A stretch of 64,000 bases of DNA, from NCBI RefSeq assembly GCF_001528665.1, contig NZ_BBYJ01000034.1, forward strand, positions 1 through 64,000, in the 5' to 3' direction. The position numbers were made by a program, and so were the translations under genes. The notes under the pieces are model-generated. The model ran no database searches. It saw only the letters and a list, made by a program, of their open reading frames with translations, and had not been told where the DNA came from. The stretch comes from Microtetraspora malaysiensis. Its GTDB lineage: Bacteria > Actinomycetota > Actinomycetes > Streptosporangiales > Streptosporangiaceae. Positions 17,179 through 28,501 of this stretch are shown one piece after another. Position 1 is the stretch's first letter, and each line of letters starts with the position of its first letter.

Positions 17179-17211
17179 AGTGTGTTTCGCGCGCGCCGGA
17201 GGTTAAAGATC

Positions 17212-18174
17212 TTGAACGTTTCCGTGTGGATCTGGGTCGCAGTGGTGGTCGGGCTGCTCCTCGTCCTGGCCTTCGACCTGTGGATCGTCGATCGCGGTGA
17301 ACCCCGCGAGTTCTCCATGCGGCAGGCTACGTTCTGGGTCGCGTTCTACGTGGCGTTGGCGGTGCTCTTCGGCATCGGCCTTCTCGTGTTGCGGAGTCCC
17401 GAGGCGTCGGGAGAGTTCTTCGCCGGGTACATCACCGAGTACAGCCTGAGTGTCGACAACCTGTTCGTCTTCTTCATCATCATGTCGCGGTTCTCGGTGC
17501 CGCGGTTCTACCAGCACAAGGTCCTGCTGGTCGGCGTCCTGCTCGCCCTGGTGATGCGGGGGGCGTTCATCGCGCTCGGCGCGGCGGCCCTCGCGCAGTT
17601 CAGCTGGCTCTTCTACATCTTCGGCCTCTTCCTGATCTACACGGCGTACACGCTGGTCCGGGATCACAACAAGGAGGACGACGAGTTCACCGAGAACTTC
17701 CTGCTGCGCACCGCCCGCCGGGTCTTCCGCACCACGCCTGACTACGTCGGCTCGCGCGTGACGGTGAAGGTGGACGGCAAGCGGCTGGTCACCCCGATGC
17801 TCATCGTGATGATCGCCATCGGCACCACCGACCTGCTGTTCGCGCTCGACTCCATCCCGGCGATCTTCGGCCTCACCCAGGACCCGTTCATCGTCTTCAC
17901 CGCGAACGCGTTCGCCCTGATGGGACTGCGTCAGCTGTACTTCCTGCTGGGTGGTCTGCTGCAGCGCCTGGTGTACCTCAGCTACGGTCTCGCGTTCGTG
18001 CTCGGGTTCATCGGGGTTAAACTCGTTCTCGAGGCGTTGCATGAGAGTCATGTCTCATGGGCGCCGCAGATCCCGATTTGGGTGTCTCTGGCGGTTATCG
18101 GCGTCACGATGACCGTGACGACGGTCGTCAGCCTGATCAAGGCTCGTCGGGATGAGGTAGTCACTCCCCGCTGA
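17212..18174 (+). CDS. TerC family integral membrane protein
   Basis: The product is 320 residues with eight or nine transmembrane segments. TerC hallmarks are EYSLSVDNLFVFFIIMSRF in the first half and TDLLFALDSIPAIFGLTQDPFIVFTANAFALMGLRQLYFLL in the second; these paired acidic SVDN and ALDS motifs are thought to form the metal path. The family includes Mn2+ exporters (Alx, MeeF/MeeY), which fits the leader RNA. The TTG start at 17212 follows CGGAGG at nine bases; no better ATG or GTG exists. Confidence 0.92.
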   Translation: MNVSVWIWVAVVVGLLLVLAFDLWIVDRGEPREFSMRQATFWVAFYVALAVLFGIGLLVLRSPEASGEFFAGYITEYSLSVDNLFVFFIIMSRFSVPRFYQHKVLLVGVLLALVMRGAFIALGAAALAQFSWLFYIFGLFLIYTAYTLVRDHNKEDDEFTENFLLRTARRVFRTTPDYVGSRVTVKVDGKRLVTPMLIVMIAIGTTDLLFALDSIPAIFGLTQDPFIVFTANAFALMGLRQLYFLLGGLLQRLVYLSYGLAFVLGFIGVKLVLEALHESHVSWAPQIPIWVSLAVIGVTMTVTTVVSLIKARRDEVVTPR

Positions 18175-18311
18175 GGGCCCACAGGGCTAGCGCAACGGGA
18201 ACTGACACTGTTTGCTTGTCTCGTTGTGCCGTACAAATGACCACGGGATCGGTAATATCGATCGTTAAGGCGCATATCGGTCCCCTGTCGCAAAGAGTAC
18301 AAAGGTTCCCT

Positions 18312-18956
18312 GTGTCCAACGATTCCGAAAATCCCCGAGGCCGGGTCCGGCTCGCACGCGGGGTGTCGCCGTGGCTGGCACCTACCGTCGCCGCGGCGGT
18401 CGTCAGCACGGCCCTCGTCCGCAAGTCCCCCCGGTGGGCCCTGGCCGCGGTGCCGCTCACGGCGCTCACCGGCGCGATGCTCTGGTTCTTCCGTGACCCC
18501 GAGCGTGTCCCCGGCGAGGGGCGGATCGTCTCGCCGGCCGACGGGGTGGTGCAGAGCATCGACCCGTGGCCCGACGGCCGCACCCGGGTGGCGATCTTCA
18601 TGAGCCCCCTGAACGTGCACGTCAACCGCGCGCCTGCGGCCGGCACGATCACCTCGGTCGAGCACGTGCCCGGCGGGTTCGTCCCGGCCTTCAACAAGGA
18701 CAGCGACAAGAACGAGCGCGTCGTGTGGCACTTCGACACCGCGCTCGGCGACATCGAGATGGTGCAGATCGCGGGCGCGGTCGCGCGCCGGATCGTGCCG
18801 TACCTGTCCGCGGGCACGAAGGTGGCGCAGACCGAGCGGGTCGGCCTGATCCGGTTCGGTTCGCGGGTGGACGTCTACCTGCCCGAGGGCATCGAACCGG
18901 CGGTGAGCGTCGGCCAGAAGACGGTAGCGGGGGTGACTCGGATTGACCACGCCTGA
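18312..18956 (+). CDS. psd: Phosphatidylserine decarboxylase (archaeal-type)
   Basis: The product is 214 residues, a membrane-associated pro-enzyme that converts phosphatidylserine to phosphatidylethanolamine. Two hydrophobic segments lie near the N-terminus (LAPTVAAAVVSTALV and ALTGAMLWFF). SPADGVVQ and FMSPLNVHVNRAPAAG are family signatures, and LIRFGSRVD carries the Gly-Ser self-cleavage site that creates the pyruvoyl group. The GTG at 18312 gives the normal length and has AAAGG upstream; an ATG at 18237 would add 25 atypical residues. It overlaps pssA by 14 bases, so the two consecutive steps of phosphatidylethanolamine synthesis are co-expressed. Confidence 0.9.
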   Translation: MSNDSENPRGRVRLARGVSPWLAPTVAAAVVSTALVRKSPRWALAAVPLTALTGAMLWFFRDPERVPGEGRIVSPADGVVQSIDPWPDGRTRVAIFMSPLNVHVNRAPAAGTITSVEHVPGGFVPAFNKDSDKNERVVWHFDTALGDIEMVQIAGAVARRIVPYLSAGTKVAQTERVGLIRFGSRVDVYLPEGIEPAVSVGQKTVAGVTRIDHA

Positions 18957-19800
18957 GCTGCGCGCTGAGAGCTGGCCCGTTGGCGAGCTGGAGGAGGAGG
19001 AGCCTCGCGGCCCCGTGGGCAAGGCGTTCCGCCTGTCCGCCGCGGACTCCCTCTCGCTCGGCAACGCGCTCAGCGGATTCCTCGCCGTCTGCGTCCTGGC
19101 GTGGTCGGCCATCTCCGACCTTCTGCAACGGTCCGGCGCCAAGTTCGAGCCCGACCCGCGGTTCTTCGGCACCGCCGTGGTCCTCCTGCTCATCGGCGCG
19201 ACCTGCGACCTGTTCGACGGCCTGGTCGCCCGCAAGTTCCGCGCGTCCGCGATGGGCGCGGAGCTGGACAACCTCGCGGACGTGATCAGCTTCGGCTTCG
19301 CGCCCGCTTTCATGGTCGTGATCTGGGGCGGCTTCTCCGGCCGGCTCCCGTTGTGGCTTGTGCTGTGCGCGGCCGCGTCCGTCCTGCTCGCCGGCGTCGT
19401 ACGGCTGGCCCGCTTCGCCTGCGTCAAGACCAAGAGCGGCGACTTCATGGGTCTTCCCATCCCCATGGGCGCCATGACGGTCGTGTCGCTCGTGCTGCTC
19501 TTCCAGCCCAACTACGTGACGATCGCCGGCATCTTCGCGGTCGCCTGGCTCATGGTCAGCCGCATCGAGTACCCCAAGCCCAAGGGCAACGTCGCGGCGA
19601 TCGTCCTCGCCTGGATGATGATCAACGTCGCCTGCCTGAGCATCTGGGCGTCCGGCCTGGCCGGGGGCGACCAGCTCATCACCGTGGGCGCGGTCATGCA
19701 GATCGCCATCGTGGCCGCCATCCCGCTGCGTGTGCTGATCTTCAAGTGGGAGCGCCGCCGGGCGCGCCGCTCCGAGCACGAGCACGAGCACGTCGGCTGA
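18943..19800 (+). CDS. pssA: CDP-diacylglycerol--serine O-phosphatidyltransferase
   Basis: The product is 285 residues with about six to eight membrane segments. The CDP-alcohol phosphotransferase motif DGxxAR-x8-GxxxDxxxD is present in DLFDGLVARKFRASAMGAELDNLAD. RFACVKTKSGDFMGLPIP is typical of the serine enzyme. It makes phosphatidylserine, the substrate of the preceding psd product. The TTG at 18943 lies inside the psd coding end and is the only start that keeps the N-terminus. A His/Glu-rich tail (SEHEHEHVG) ends the protein. A strong terminator follows. Confidence 0.92.
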   Translation: MTTPELRAESWPVGELEEEEPRGPVGKAFRLSAADSLSLGNALSGFLAVCVLAWSAISDLLQRSGAKFEPDPRFFGTAVVLLLIGATCDLFDGLVARKFRASAMGAELDNLADVISFGFAPAFMVVIWGGFSGRLPLWLVLCAAASVLLAGVVRLARFACVKTKSGDFMGLPIPMGAMTVVSLVLLFQPNYVTIAGIFAVAWLMVSRIEYPKPKGNVAAIVLAWMMINVACLSIWASGLAGGDQLITVGAVMQIAIVAAIPLRVLIFKWERRRARRSEHEHEHVG

Positions 19801-19825
19801 CCGCGTGACGCGGAACGCGCATGGT

Positions 19826-19862
19826 GAGGGGCCCGGATGTGAATCCGGGCCCCTCCGCTTTC
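19826..19862 (+). terminator. Intrinsic terminator after pssA
   Basis: A perfect 12-bp stem (19826-19837 with 19844-19855), with a 6-base loop, is followed by a short T-containing stretch. It closes the psd-pssA unit. Confidence 0.85.
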
Positions 19863-19905
19863 GTGTCCGGCTTCCGGCCCAAGCGATCACCTTGTTTAAT
19901 GAGGC

Positions 19906-20199
19906 ATGACCGCTACCCCGCCTCGTGAGCACACCCGGACGTACTTCCTCGGCAAGCTGGCCGAGGTGTTGGAGATCAGGGGACTCGACGTCGCGCTCCG
20001 GTCAAATCCTCCCTCGCTGAAGGCCACCGATCCGGGCGCGACGATGCTCAGCGAGACCGTCGACTGCGTGGCCACCCCGGACGGCTGGTTCTACCGGTGG
20101 TCCTGGGGCGAGATCGTGGAGAGCGCGGACGACCCGGAGGCCGCGGCCGACCGCATCCTGAAGGTGTTCGCCCTCCGCTCGGCGGGCGGGCCCGCCTGA
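19906..20199 (+). CDS. Small hypothetical protein
   Basis: The product is 97 residues, soluble, with no recognised domain. It reads as an alpha/beta protein with a Trp-rich stretch (TPDGWFYRWSWGEIVESADDPEAAADRIL), like the small actinobacterial proteins that share such a WFYWSWG pattern. The ATG at 19906 has TTTAAT five bases upstream (19895-19900), which fits a leaderless transcript starting at or next to the ATG. It lies between the pssA terminator and a convergent hydrolase gene. Function unknown. Confidence 0.75.
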   Translation: MTATPPREHTRTYFLGKLAEVLEIRGLDVALRSNPPSLKATDPGATMLSETVDCVATPDGWFYRWSWGEIVESADDPEAAADRILKVFALRSAGGPA

Positions 20200-20205
20200 G
20201 GCGGC

Positions 20206-20221
20206 CGGCGGATCCCCGCCG
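20206..20221. terminator. Short hairpin between convergent genes
   Basis: CGGCGG and CCGCCG pair around ATCC in the 22-base gap between the small gene and the hydrolase gene. It could terminate both, but there is no T-run. Confidence 0.35.
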
Positions 20222-20872
20222 TCACCAGCCGCGGGCGCGCCACTCCGGCAGCGACGGGCGCTCGGCGCCGAGGGTCGTGTCCCTGCCGTGGCCCGGATAG
20301 ACCCAGGTCCCGTCCGGCAGCCGATCGAAGAGCCGCTCGACGACGTCGGCGTAGAGCCGGTCGAACCGCTTGGGGTCCTTCTGCGTGTTGCCGACCCCGC
20401 CGGGGAACAGCGAGTCGCCGGTGAACAGGTGGCCGCCCGCGCCTTCGTACAGCAGCGCGATCGACCCCGGCGTGTGCCCGCGCAGGTGGATGACCTCGAG
20501 CGGGATCCGGCCGACGGTGATCCGGTCGCCGTGCTCGACCGTACGGGCCACGGCGACCGGCAGCTCCGGCGCGTCGAGAGGATGGGCCATCACCCGCGCC
20601 CCGGTCGCCGCCGCCACCTCCTTCAGGGCCATCCAGTGATCCCCGTGCCGGTGGGTCGTCACGATGGTGCCGATCGGGCGGTCTCCGATCAGGTCGAGCA
20701 GGCGGCGCGGCTCGGCGGCGGCGTCGATGAGGAGGCCTTCGCCGGTCTCCGTGCAGCGCAGCAGATAGGCGTTGTTGCCGAAGTCGCCGACCTCGATCTT
20801 GGAGATGGTCAGGCCGGGCAGCTCGCGCACATCCGCGGGGCCGCCCTTGGTCACGTCACCGGTGTAGCTCAT
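20222..20872 (-). CDS. MBL-fold hydrolase, glyoxalase II-like
   Basis: The product is 216 residues. It carries the full set of binuclear zinc ligands: THRHGDHW (HxHxDH), the LRGHTPGS His, the FTGDSLF Asp and the YPGHG His. This layout is that of hydroxyacylglutathione hydrolase-like and persulfide dioxygenase-like proteins. Actinomycetes lack glutathione, so a mycothiol thioester or another thioester is a likelier substrate (inference). The ATG start at 20872 diverges from the uvrA leader. Confidence 0.85.
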   Translation of the reverse strand: MSYTGDVTKGGPADVRELPGLTISKIEVGDFGNNAYLLRCTETGEGLLIDAAAEPRRLLDLIGDRPIGTIVTTHRHGDHWMALKEVAAATGARVMAHPLDAPELPVAVARTVEHGDRITVGRIPLEVIHLRGHTPGSIALLYEGAGGHLFTGDSLFPGGVGNTQKDPKRFDRLYADVVERLFDRLPDGTWVYPGHGRDTTLGAERPSLPEWRARGW

Positions 20873-21004
20873 GCCACTCCTTCATCCTCGGTCCGGGCGT
20901 AGGTCATCATCGCGGACTCGGGGGCGTACGGTCGCAGGAGCCCATACCCTGGACAGACAGGGGACACGACCATCGGAGCGTCCGCGGAGGCCCGGCGGCG
21001 AACC

Positions 21005-21023
21005 GGGGGCTGCTCCGGCCCCC
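21005..21023. other. GC-rich hairpin in the uvrA upstream region
   Basis: GGGGGC (21005-21010) pairs with GCCCCC (21018-21023) around a 7-base loop, just ahead of the uvrA promoter motif. No T-run. It may insulate the divergent hydrolase promoter, but nothing proves it. Confidence 0.35.
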
Positions 21024-21029
21024 ACGAAA

Positions 21030-21052
21030 TTGTCGGTGCCTCCAGATAGCCT
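21030..21052 (+). promoter_or_regulatory. PafBC-type (RecA-NDp) DNA-damage promoter of uvrA
   Basis: TTGTCGGTG (21030-21038), exactly eight bases, then TAGCCT (21047-21052). This matches the published consensus TTGTCRGTG-N8-TANNNT for the LexA-independent DNA-damage promoters driven by PafBC. A start about seven bases downstream (near 21059) leaves a leader of about 37 bases before the uvrA GTG. Confidence 0.8.
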
Positions 21053-21095
21053 CCCCGTGCACCTCTGTTGACTCCAACGACCTATCGGGACCGCT

Positions 21096-23936
<2,841 letters not shown>

Positions 23937-23948
23937 CCGCGACCCGTG

Positions 23949-23974
23949 CGCCGGGGCGTCGAACGGCCCCGGCG
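23949..23974 (+). terminator. Hairpin after uvrA
   Basis: CGCCGGGGC pairs with GCCCCGGCG over 9 bp with an 8-base loop, starting 12 bases after the uvrA stop. It lacks a T-run, as many actinomycete terminators do. Confidence 0.5.
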
Positions 23975-24099
23975 TCGTCGTGGAGAGCACCGTTACCGCC
24001 CCGGCAGGTGTCGTCTCGCCCCCGGCCGGGGCGGATGCGGGGGCAGCGGCTTCCGTCCATAGGCTGGAGCCACACCCCGATCCCGAGAAGGAAATCACC

Positions 24100-24522
24100 A
24101 TGACCAGCACCTCCCCCTCCATGCCCACGCGCCGTCAGGTGCTCGGGACCGCGGGCGTCGCCGCGTGCGGCGTCGCGCTCGCCGGATGCGGCGTGGGCGT
24201 GCCGCCGGAGCCGGTGGTGCCGCCCGGCATCAAGGGGAAGGTCATCGCCAAGGTGGCCGACGTCCCGGTCGGCGGCGGCACCCTGATCAGCGACTGGAAG
24301 ATCTTGATCACCCAGCCGGCGGAGGGCGTGTTCAAGGCGTTCACCGCCGTCTGCCCGCACAAGGGCTGCGCTGTCGGCCGGTTCGCGGACAAGGCCGTGG
24401 AGTGCCCCTGCCACGGGAGCGCGTTCGCGCTCGACACCGGCGCCTGCCTGCGCGGCCCGGCCGAGGCGCCGCTCAAGGAGTTCCCGCTCCGGGTGGACGG
24501 CGACGGCATCGTGATCCTCTGA
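24100..24522 (+). CDS. Rieske (2Fe-2S) protein with Tat/lipoprotein signal
   Basis: The product is 140 residues. The N-terminus has a twin-arginine motif (TRRQVLG), a hydrophobic stretch and the lipobox ALAGC, so it is probably exported folded with its cluster and lipid-anchored outside. The Rieske ligands are CPHKGCAVG and CPCHGSAFALDTG (Cys-x-His and Cys-x2-His). It is a stand-alone electron carrier, since no other redox domain fits in 140 residues. The ATG at 24100 follows AGAAGGAAA. It sits between uvrA and uvrC but is likely expressed independently. The redox partner is unknown. Confidence 0.9.
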   Translation: MTSTSPSMPTRRQVLGTAGVAACGVALAGCGVGVPPEPVVPPGIKGKVIAKVADVPVGGGTLISDWKILITQPAEGVFKAFTAVCPHKGCAVGRFADKAVECPCHGSAFALDTGACLRGPAEAPLKEFPLRVDGDGIVIL

Positions 24523-24564
24523 CGGGCGGTCCCCGGCCCGTCCGCCGCTCGATCGCGATCTGCT

Positions 24565-24587
24565 TTGTCGGTCGCTGACAGTAGGCT
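24565..24587 (+). promoter_or_regulatory. PafBC-type DNA-damage promoter of uvrC
   Basis: TTGTCGGTC (24565-24573), eight bases, then TAGGCT (24582-24587). It differs from TTGTCRGTG-N8-TANNNT only in the last base of the first block. Seven bases separate TAGGCT from the GTG at 24595, so the transcript is probably leaderless. Confidence 0.7.
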
Positions 24588-24594
24588 TGCATTT

Positions 24595-26601
24595 GTGGCG
24601 GATCCGGCAACCTATCGACCAGCGCCTGGAGCGATTCCCGACTCCCCGGGCGTCTACCGCTTCCGCGACCCCGGCGGCCGGGTGATCTACGTCGGCAAGG
24701 CCAAGAGCCTGCGCCAGCGGCTCAATTCGTACTTCGCGGATTTCGCCGGCCTGCACCCGCGGACCCAGACGATGCTCACCACGGCGGCCGGCGTCGACTG
24801 GACGGTGGTCGGCACCGAGGTCGAGGCGCTCCAGCTCGAATACTCCTGGATCAAGGAGTTCGACCCCCGGTTCAACGTGAAATACCGGGACGACAAGTCC
24901 TATCCGTACCTCGCGGTGACGATGGGGGAGGAGTTCCCCCGCGTGCAGGTGCTGCGCGGCGCCAAGCGCAAGGGGACGCGCTACTTCGGGCCCTACTCCC
25001 ACGCCTGGGCGATCAGGGAGACGGTCGACCTGCTCCTGCGCGTGTTCCCGGTGCGCACCTGCTCGGCCGGGGTGTTCAGGCGGGCCGGCCAGATCGGGCG
25101 GCCGTGCCTGCTCGGATACATCGACAAGTGCTCCGCCCCCTGCGTCGGGCGGGTCACCCCGGAGGAGCACCGCGCCCTCGCCGAGGACTTCTGCGACTTC
25201 ATGTCGGGCAACACCGGCCGGTTCATCAAGCGGCTCGAGAAGGCCATGCGCGAGGCCGCCGCGGTGGAGGAGTACGAGCGGGCCGCCCGGCTGCGCGACG
25301 ACATCCAGGCGTTGCAGCGGGCCCTGGAGAAGCAGACCGTCGTGCTCGGCGACGACACCGACTGCGACGTGATCGCCCTGGCCGAGGACCCGCTTGAGGC
25401 GGCCGTCCAGGTCTTCTACGTGCGCGGCGGCCGCATCCGGGGCCAGCGCGGCTGGGTGGTCGACAAGGTCGAGGACGCCACCCCGGGCGACCTGGTGGAG
25501 CACTTCCTGCTCCAGATGTACGGCGAGGCCGCGATCCCCCGGGAGATCCTGGTCGCCGCGCTGCCGCCGGACGTGGAGGCCCTGGCCGAGCTGCTGTCCG
25601 AGCAGCGGGGCGCCCGGGTCGATCTGCGCGTGCCGCAGCGCGGCGACAAGAAGAGCCTGATGGAGACCGTCGAGCGCAACGCCAAGGAGTCCCTGGCCCA
25701 GCACAAGCTCCGGCGCGCGAGCGACCTCACCACCCGCAGCCGGGCGCTGCAGGAGATCGCCGAGGCGCTCGGCCTGGACCAGGCGCCGCTGCGGATCGAG
25801 TGCTACGACGTCTCGCACATTCAGGGCACCGACGTGGTCGCCTCCATGGTGGTGTTCGAGGACGGCCTGGTCCGCAAGAGCGAGTACCGCCGGTTCTCCA
25901 TCAAGCAGGCCGAGGGCGACGTCGCCTCCATCCATGAGGTCATCTCGCGCAGGTTCAAGCGCTATCTGGAGGAGCGGTCGGCGACCGGCGAGCTGGGCGC
26001 CGAGCCCGCCCCCGAGTCGGCGACCGGCGACGGGCGGGAGAGCGAGGGCGCCGACGGGCCGGAGAGCGAGGGCGCCGACCCCCGCACCGGCCTGCCGATC
26101 GACCCCGACACGGGGCGGCCGCGCAAGTTCGCGTACCCGCCGAACCTGGTCGTGGTCGACGGCGGTCCCGCGCAGGCGGCGGCCGCCCAGCGCGCGCTGG
26201 ACGAGCTCGGCGTGGATGATGTCGCGGTCTGCGGCCTCGCCAAGCGGCTGGAGGAGGTGTGGTTGCCGGGCGACGACCTGCCGGTGATCCTCCCGAGGTC
26301 GAGCGAGGGCCTTTACCTCCTGCAGCGCGTCCGGGACGAGGCGCATCGGTTCGCCATCGCCTACCATCGTTCGAAGCGGTCCAGAGCCGTGAAGGAGAGC
26401 GCGCTTGACGAGGTCCCCGGCCTCGGTCCCGCCCGCAGACAGGCGCTTCTCCGGCACTTCGGGTCGCTGAAGCGGCTGCGCGAGGCGGGCGTGGCCGAGA
26501 TCCGAGAGGTCCCCGGCATCGGTCCCGCGACGGCCGAAGCCATCGTGGCCGCGCTGAGCGGCGCGCGGGACGCCGACCGAGAGAAAGCGGTGAACGACTG
26601 A
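24595..26601 (+). CDS. uvrC: Excinuclease ABC subunit C
   Basis: The product is 668 residues and makes both incisions in nucleotide excision repair. Domains in order: GIY-YIG nuclease ([26 protein letters not shown], about 17-95), a Cys cluster (CSAGVF...[13 protein letters not shown]), the UVR UvrB-binding helix pair (about 205-240), the RNase H-like nuclease ([22 protein letters not shown] and VVVDGGPAQ), and two helix-hairpin-helix motifs at the end ([18 protein letters not shown]). An acidic repeat insertion (about residues 475-505) interrupts the second nuclease, as in other actinobacteria. GTG at 24595 is chosen because the -10 box lies seven bases ahead. The stop overlaps the rapZ ATG. 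Confidence 0.96.
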   Translation: MADPATYRPAPGAIPDSPGVYRFRDPGGRVIYVGKAKSLRQRLNSYFADFAGLHPRTQTMLTTAAGVDWTVVGTEVEALQLEYSWIKEFDPRFNVKYRDDKSYPYLAVTMGEEFPRVQVLRGAKRKGTRYFGPYSHAWAIRETVDLLLRVFPVRTCSAGVFRRAGQIGRPCLLGYIDKCSAPCVGRVTPEEHRALAEDFCDFMSGNTGRFIKRLEKAMREAAAVEEYERAARLRDDIQALQRALEKQTVVLGDDTDCDVIALAEDPLEAAVQVFYVRGGRIRGQRGWVVDKVEDATPGDLVEHFLLQMYGEAAIPREILVAALPPDVEALAELLSEQRGARVDLRVPQRGDKKSLMETVERNAKESLAQHKLRRASDLTTRSRALQEIAEALGLDQAPLRIECYDVSHIQGTDVVASMVVFEDGLVRKSEYRRFSIKQAEGDVASIHEVISRRFKRYLEERSATGELGAEPAPESATGDGRESEGADGPESEGADPRTGLPIDPDTGRPRKFAYPPNLVVVDGGPAQAAAAQRALDELGVDDVAVCGLAKRLEEVWLPGDDLPVILPRSSEGLYLLQRVRDEAHRFAIAYHRSKRSRAVKESALDEVPGLGPARRQALLRHFGSLKRLREAGVAEIREVPGIGPATAEAIVAALSGARDADREKAVND

Positions 26602-27473
26602 TGTGCGCTGCGAGAGAGCCGGCGTTCGTGATCGTCACGGGCATGTCGGGGGCGGGCCGCAGCACCGCCGCCAAGGCCCTTGAGGATCTGGGCTGGTTCG
26701 TCATCGACAACCTGCCGCCAGGGCTGCTGTTCTCCCTGGCCGAGGAGGCGGGCCGGGTCAAGCTGGCCGCGGACAAGGTGGCGGCCGTCGTCGACGTCCG
26801 CAGCCTCGCCTTCACCTCCGACCTCAACGCGGCGATCGGCGAGCTGGACGGCCGCGGGGTCGGGTTCCGCGTGGTCTTCCTGGAGGCCAGCGACGAGGAG
26901 CTGGTGCGCCGGTTCGAGAACGTGCGGCGTCCCCACCCGCTGCAGGGCGACGGCCGGCTGGTGGACGGCATCGCCCGCGAGCGCGGCATCCTGCGCGAGG
27001 TCCGGGCCAACGCCGACCTCATAATCGACACCTCCTCGCTCAACGTCCACGAGCTGCGCAACAAGATCGTCTCCTTCTTCGGTGGCGAGGACCGGCCGGG
27101 CCTCAAGGTCAACGTGGTCTCCTTCGGCTTCAAGTACGGCCTGCCGGTGGACGCCGACCTCGTGGTGGACTGCCGCTTCCTGCCCAACCCGCACTGGGTC
27201 CCCGAGCTGCGCCCGATGAGCGGCCTGGACGCCTCCGTCCGCGAGTACGTCCTCGGCCAGATCGGGGCCAAGGAGTTCCTCGACGCGTACGAGGAGGTCT
27301 TCGGGGTGGTGGCCGCCGGCTACGCGCGCGAGGGCAAGAGCTACGCGACGCTCGCCGTCGGCTGCACCGGCGGCAAGCACCGCAGCGTGGCCATGGCCGA
27401 GCAACTCGGCGCGCGGCTGCGCGACCGGGGCATCGAGGTGCAGGTCAGCCACCGCGATGTGGGGCGCGAGTGA
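26601..27473 (+). CDS. rapZ: RapZ/YvcJ-type nucleotide-binding protein
   Basis: The product is 290 residues. The N-terminal P-loop is GMSGAGRS, with Arg where most P-loops have Lys; the Streptomyces relative, as I recall it, has the same change. WFVIDNLPP is a family marker, and the C-terminal half carries GCTGGKHRSVAMAE, the conserved RapZ motif. In E. coli RapZ binds small RNAs that control glmS; Gram-positive YvcJ binds nucleotides, and its role in actinomycetes is not settled. The TGATG overlap with uvrC and the GTGA overlap with yvcK make one tight operon with whiA. Confidence 0.92.
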   Translation: MCAAREPAFVIVTGMSGAGRSTAAKALEDLGWFVIDNLPPGLLFSLAEEAGRVKLAADKVAAVVDVRSLAFTSDLNAAIGELDGRGVGFRVVFLEASDEELVRRFENVRRPHPLQGDGRLVDGIARERGILREVRANADLIIDTSSLNVHELRNKIVSFFGGEDRPGLKVNVVSFGFKYGLPVDADLVVDCRFLPNPHWVPELRPMSGLDASVREYVLGQIGAKEFLDAYEEVFGVVAAGYAREGKSYATLAVGCTGGKHRSVAMAEQLGARLRDRGIEVQVSHRDVGRE

Positions 27474-28438
27474 CGGTTCAGGACGAGGGGAGCGAGGACG
27501 GCGGCTCCTCCGGCCCGAAAGTGGTCGCCCTCGGCGGAGGACACGGCCTGTACGCGTCCCTGTCGGCGCTGAGGACGGTGACGGGGAACCTCACGGCCAT
27601 TGTCACCGTGGCCGACGACGGGGGCTCCAGCGGCCGTCTCAGGCGTGAGCTGGGCGTCATCCCGCCGGGTGACCTGCGCATGGCCCTCGCCGCGCTGTGC
27701 GGCGACGGTGAGTGGGGCCAGACGTGGAGCCGGGTCGTCCAGCACCGCTTCCGCAGCGAGGGGGAGCTGCACGGGCACGCGGTCGGCAACCTGCTGATCG
27801 TCGCGCTGTGGGAGCTGCTCGACGACCCGGTCCAGGGGCTCGACTGGGTGGGACGGCTGCTCGGCGCCCATGGCCGGGTGCTGCCCATGGCGTCGGTCCC
27901 GCTGGACATCCAGGCCGAGGTCGAGCTGGACGGCGAGGTCACGACCGTGCGCGGCCAGGTGGCGTGCGCGCTGACGCCCGGCCGGGTCCGGGCGATCTCG
28001 CTGCTCCCGCCGGACCCGCCGGCCTGCCCCCAGGCGGTGGAGGCCATCCACGAGGCCGACTGGGTGGTGTTCGGGCCGGGGTCCTGGTTCACCAGCGTCC
28101 TGCCGCACCTCAAGGTCCCCGAGCTGGCCCAGGCGCTGCACGCCACGACCGCGCGGCGGCTGGTGATCCTCAACCTGGCCCCCCAGCCGGGTGAGACGGA
28201 CGGTTTCTCCCCGGAGAAGCATCTGGAGGTGCTCAGGGAGCACGCCCCATCGCTGACCGTGGACGCGGTGCTCGCCGACAACGGTCTGGTCGGCGACCCC
28301 CGCGAGCTGGAGAAGGCGGTGGTGTCGCTGGGAGCGCGTCTGGTATTGGCCGATGTGGGTGCTTGTGACGGATCTCCCCGGCACGACGGACCACGTCTTG
28401 CCAACGTCCTGGACGAGATTTTCCGTGAGAAGCGGTGA
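27470..28438 (+). CDS. yvcK: YvcK/CuvA-like protein (gluconeogenesis factor family)
   Basis: The product is 322 residues of the CofD-like UPF0052 family. The N-terminus has VVALGGGHGLYASLSALR and the VADDGGSSGRLR motif, which bind a UDP-sugar in characterised members. Other family segments are GHAVGNLLIVAL, GPGSWFTSVLPHL and DNGLVGDP. In Bacillus and mycobacteria this protein is needed for normal cell shape and growth on gluconeogenic carbon. Its GTG start overlaps the rapZ stop. It ends 63 bases before whiA, the usual Gram-positive rapZ-yvcK-whiA order. Confidence 0.93.
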   Translation: MTVQDEGSEDGGSSGPKVVALGGGHGLYASLSALRTVTGNLTAIVTVADDGGSSGRLRRELGVIPPGDLRMALAALCGDGEWGQTWSRVVQHRFRSEGELHGHAVGNLLIVALWELLDDPVQGLDWVGRLLGAHGRVLPMASVPLDIQAEVELDGEVTTVRGQVACALTPGRVRAISLLPPDPPACPQAVEAIHEADWVVFGPGSWFTSVLPHLKVPELAQALHATTARRLVILNLAPQPGETDGFSPEKHLEVLREHAPSLTVDAVLADNGLVGDPRELEKAVVSLGARLVLADVGACDGSPRHDGPRLANVLDEIFREKR

Positions 28439-28501
28439 GACCGGCCCTCCTAGGTGCGAGAGACTGGCTGTCAAAGTCTGTTTGGGGGAGGACACGCGCA
28501 G

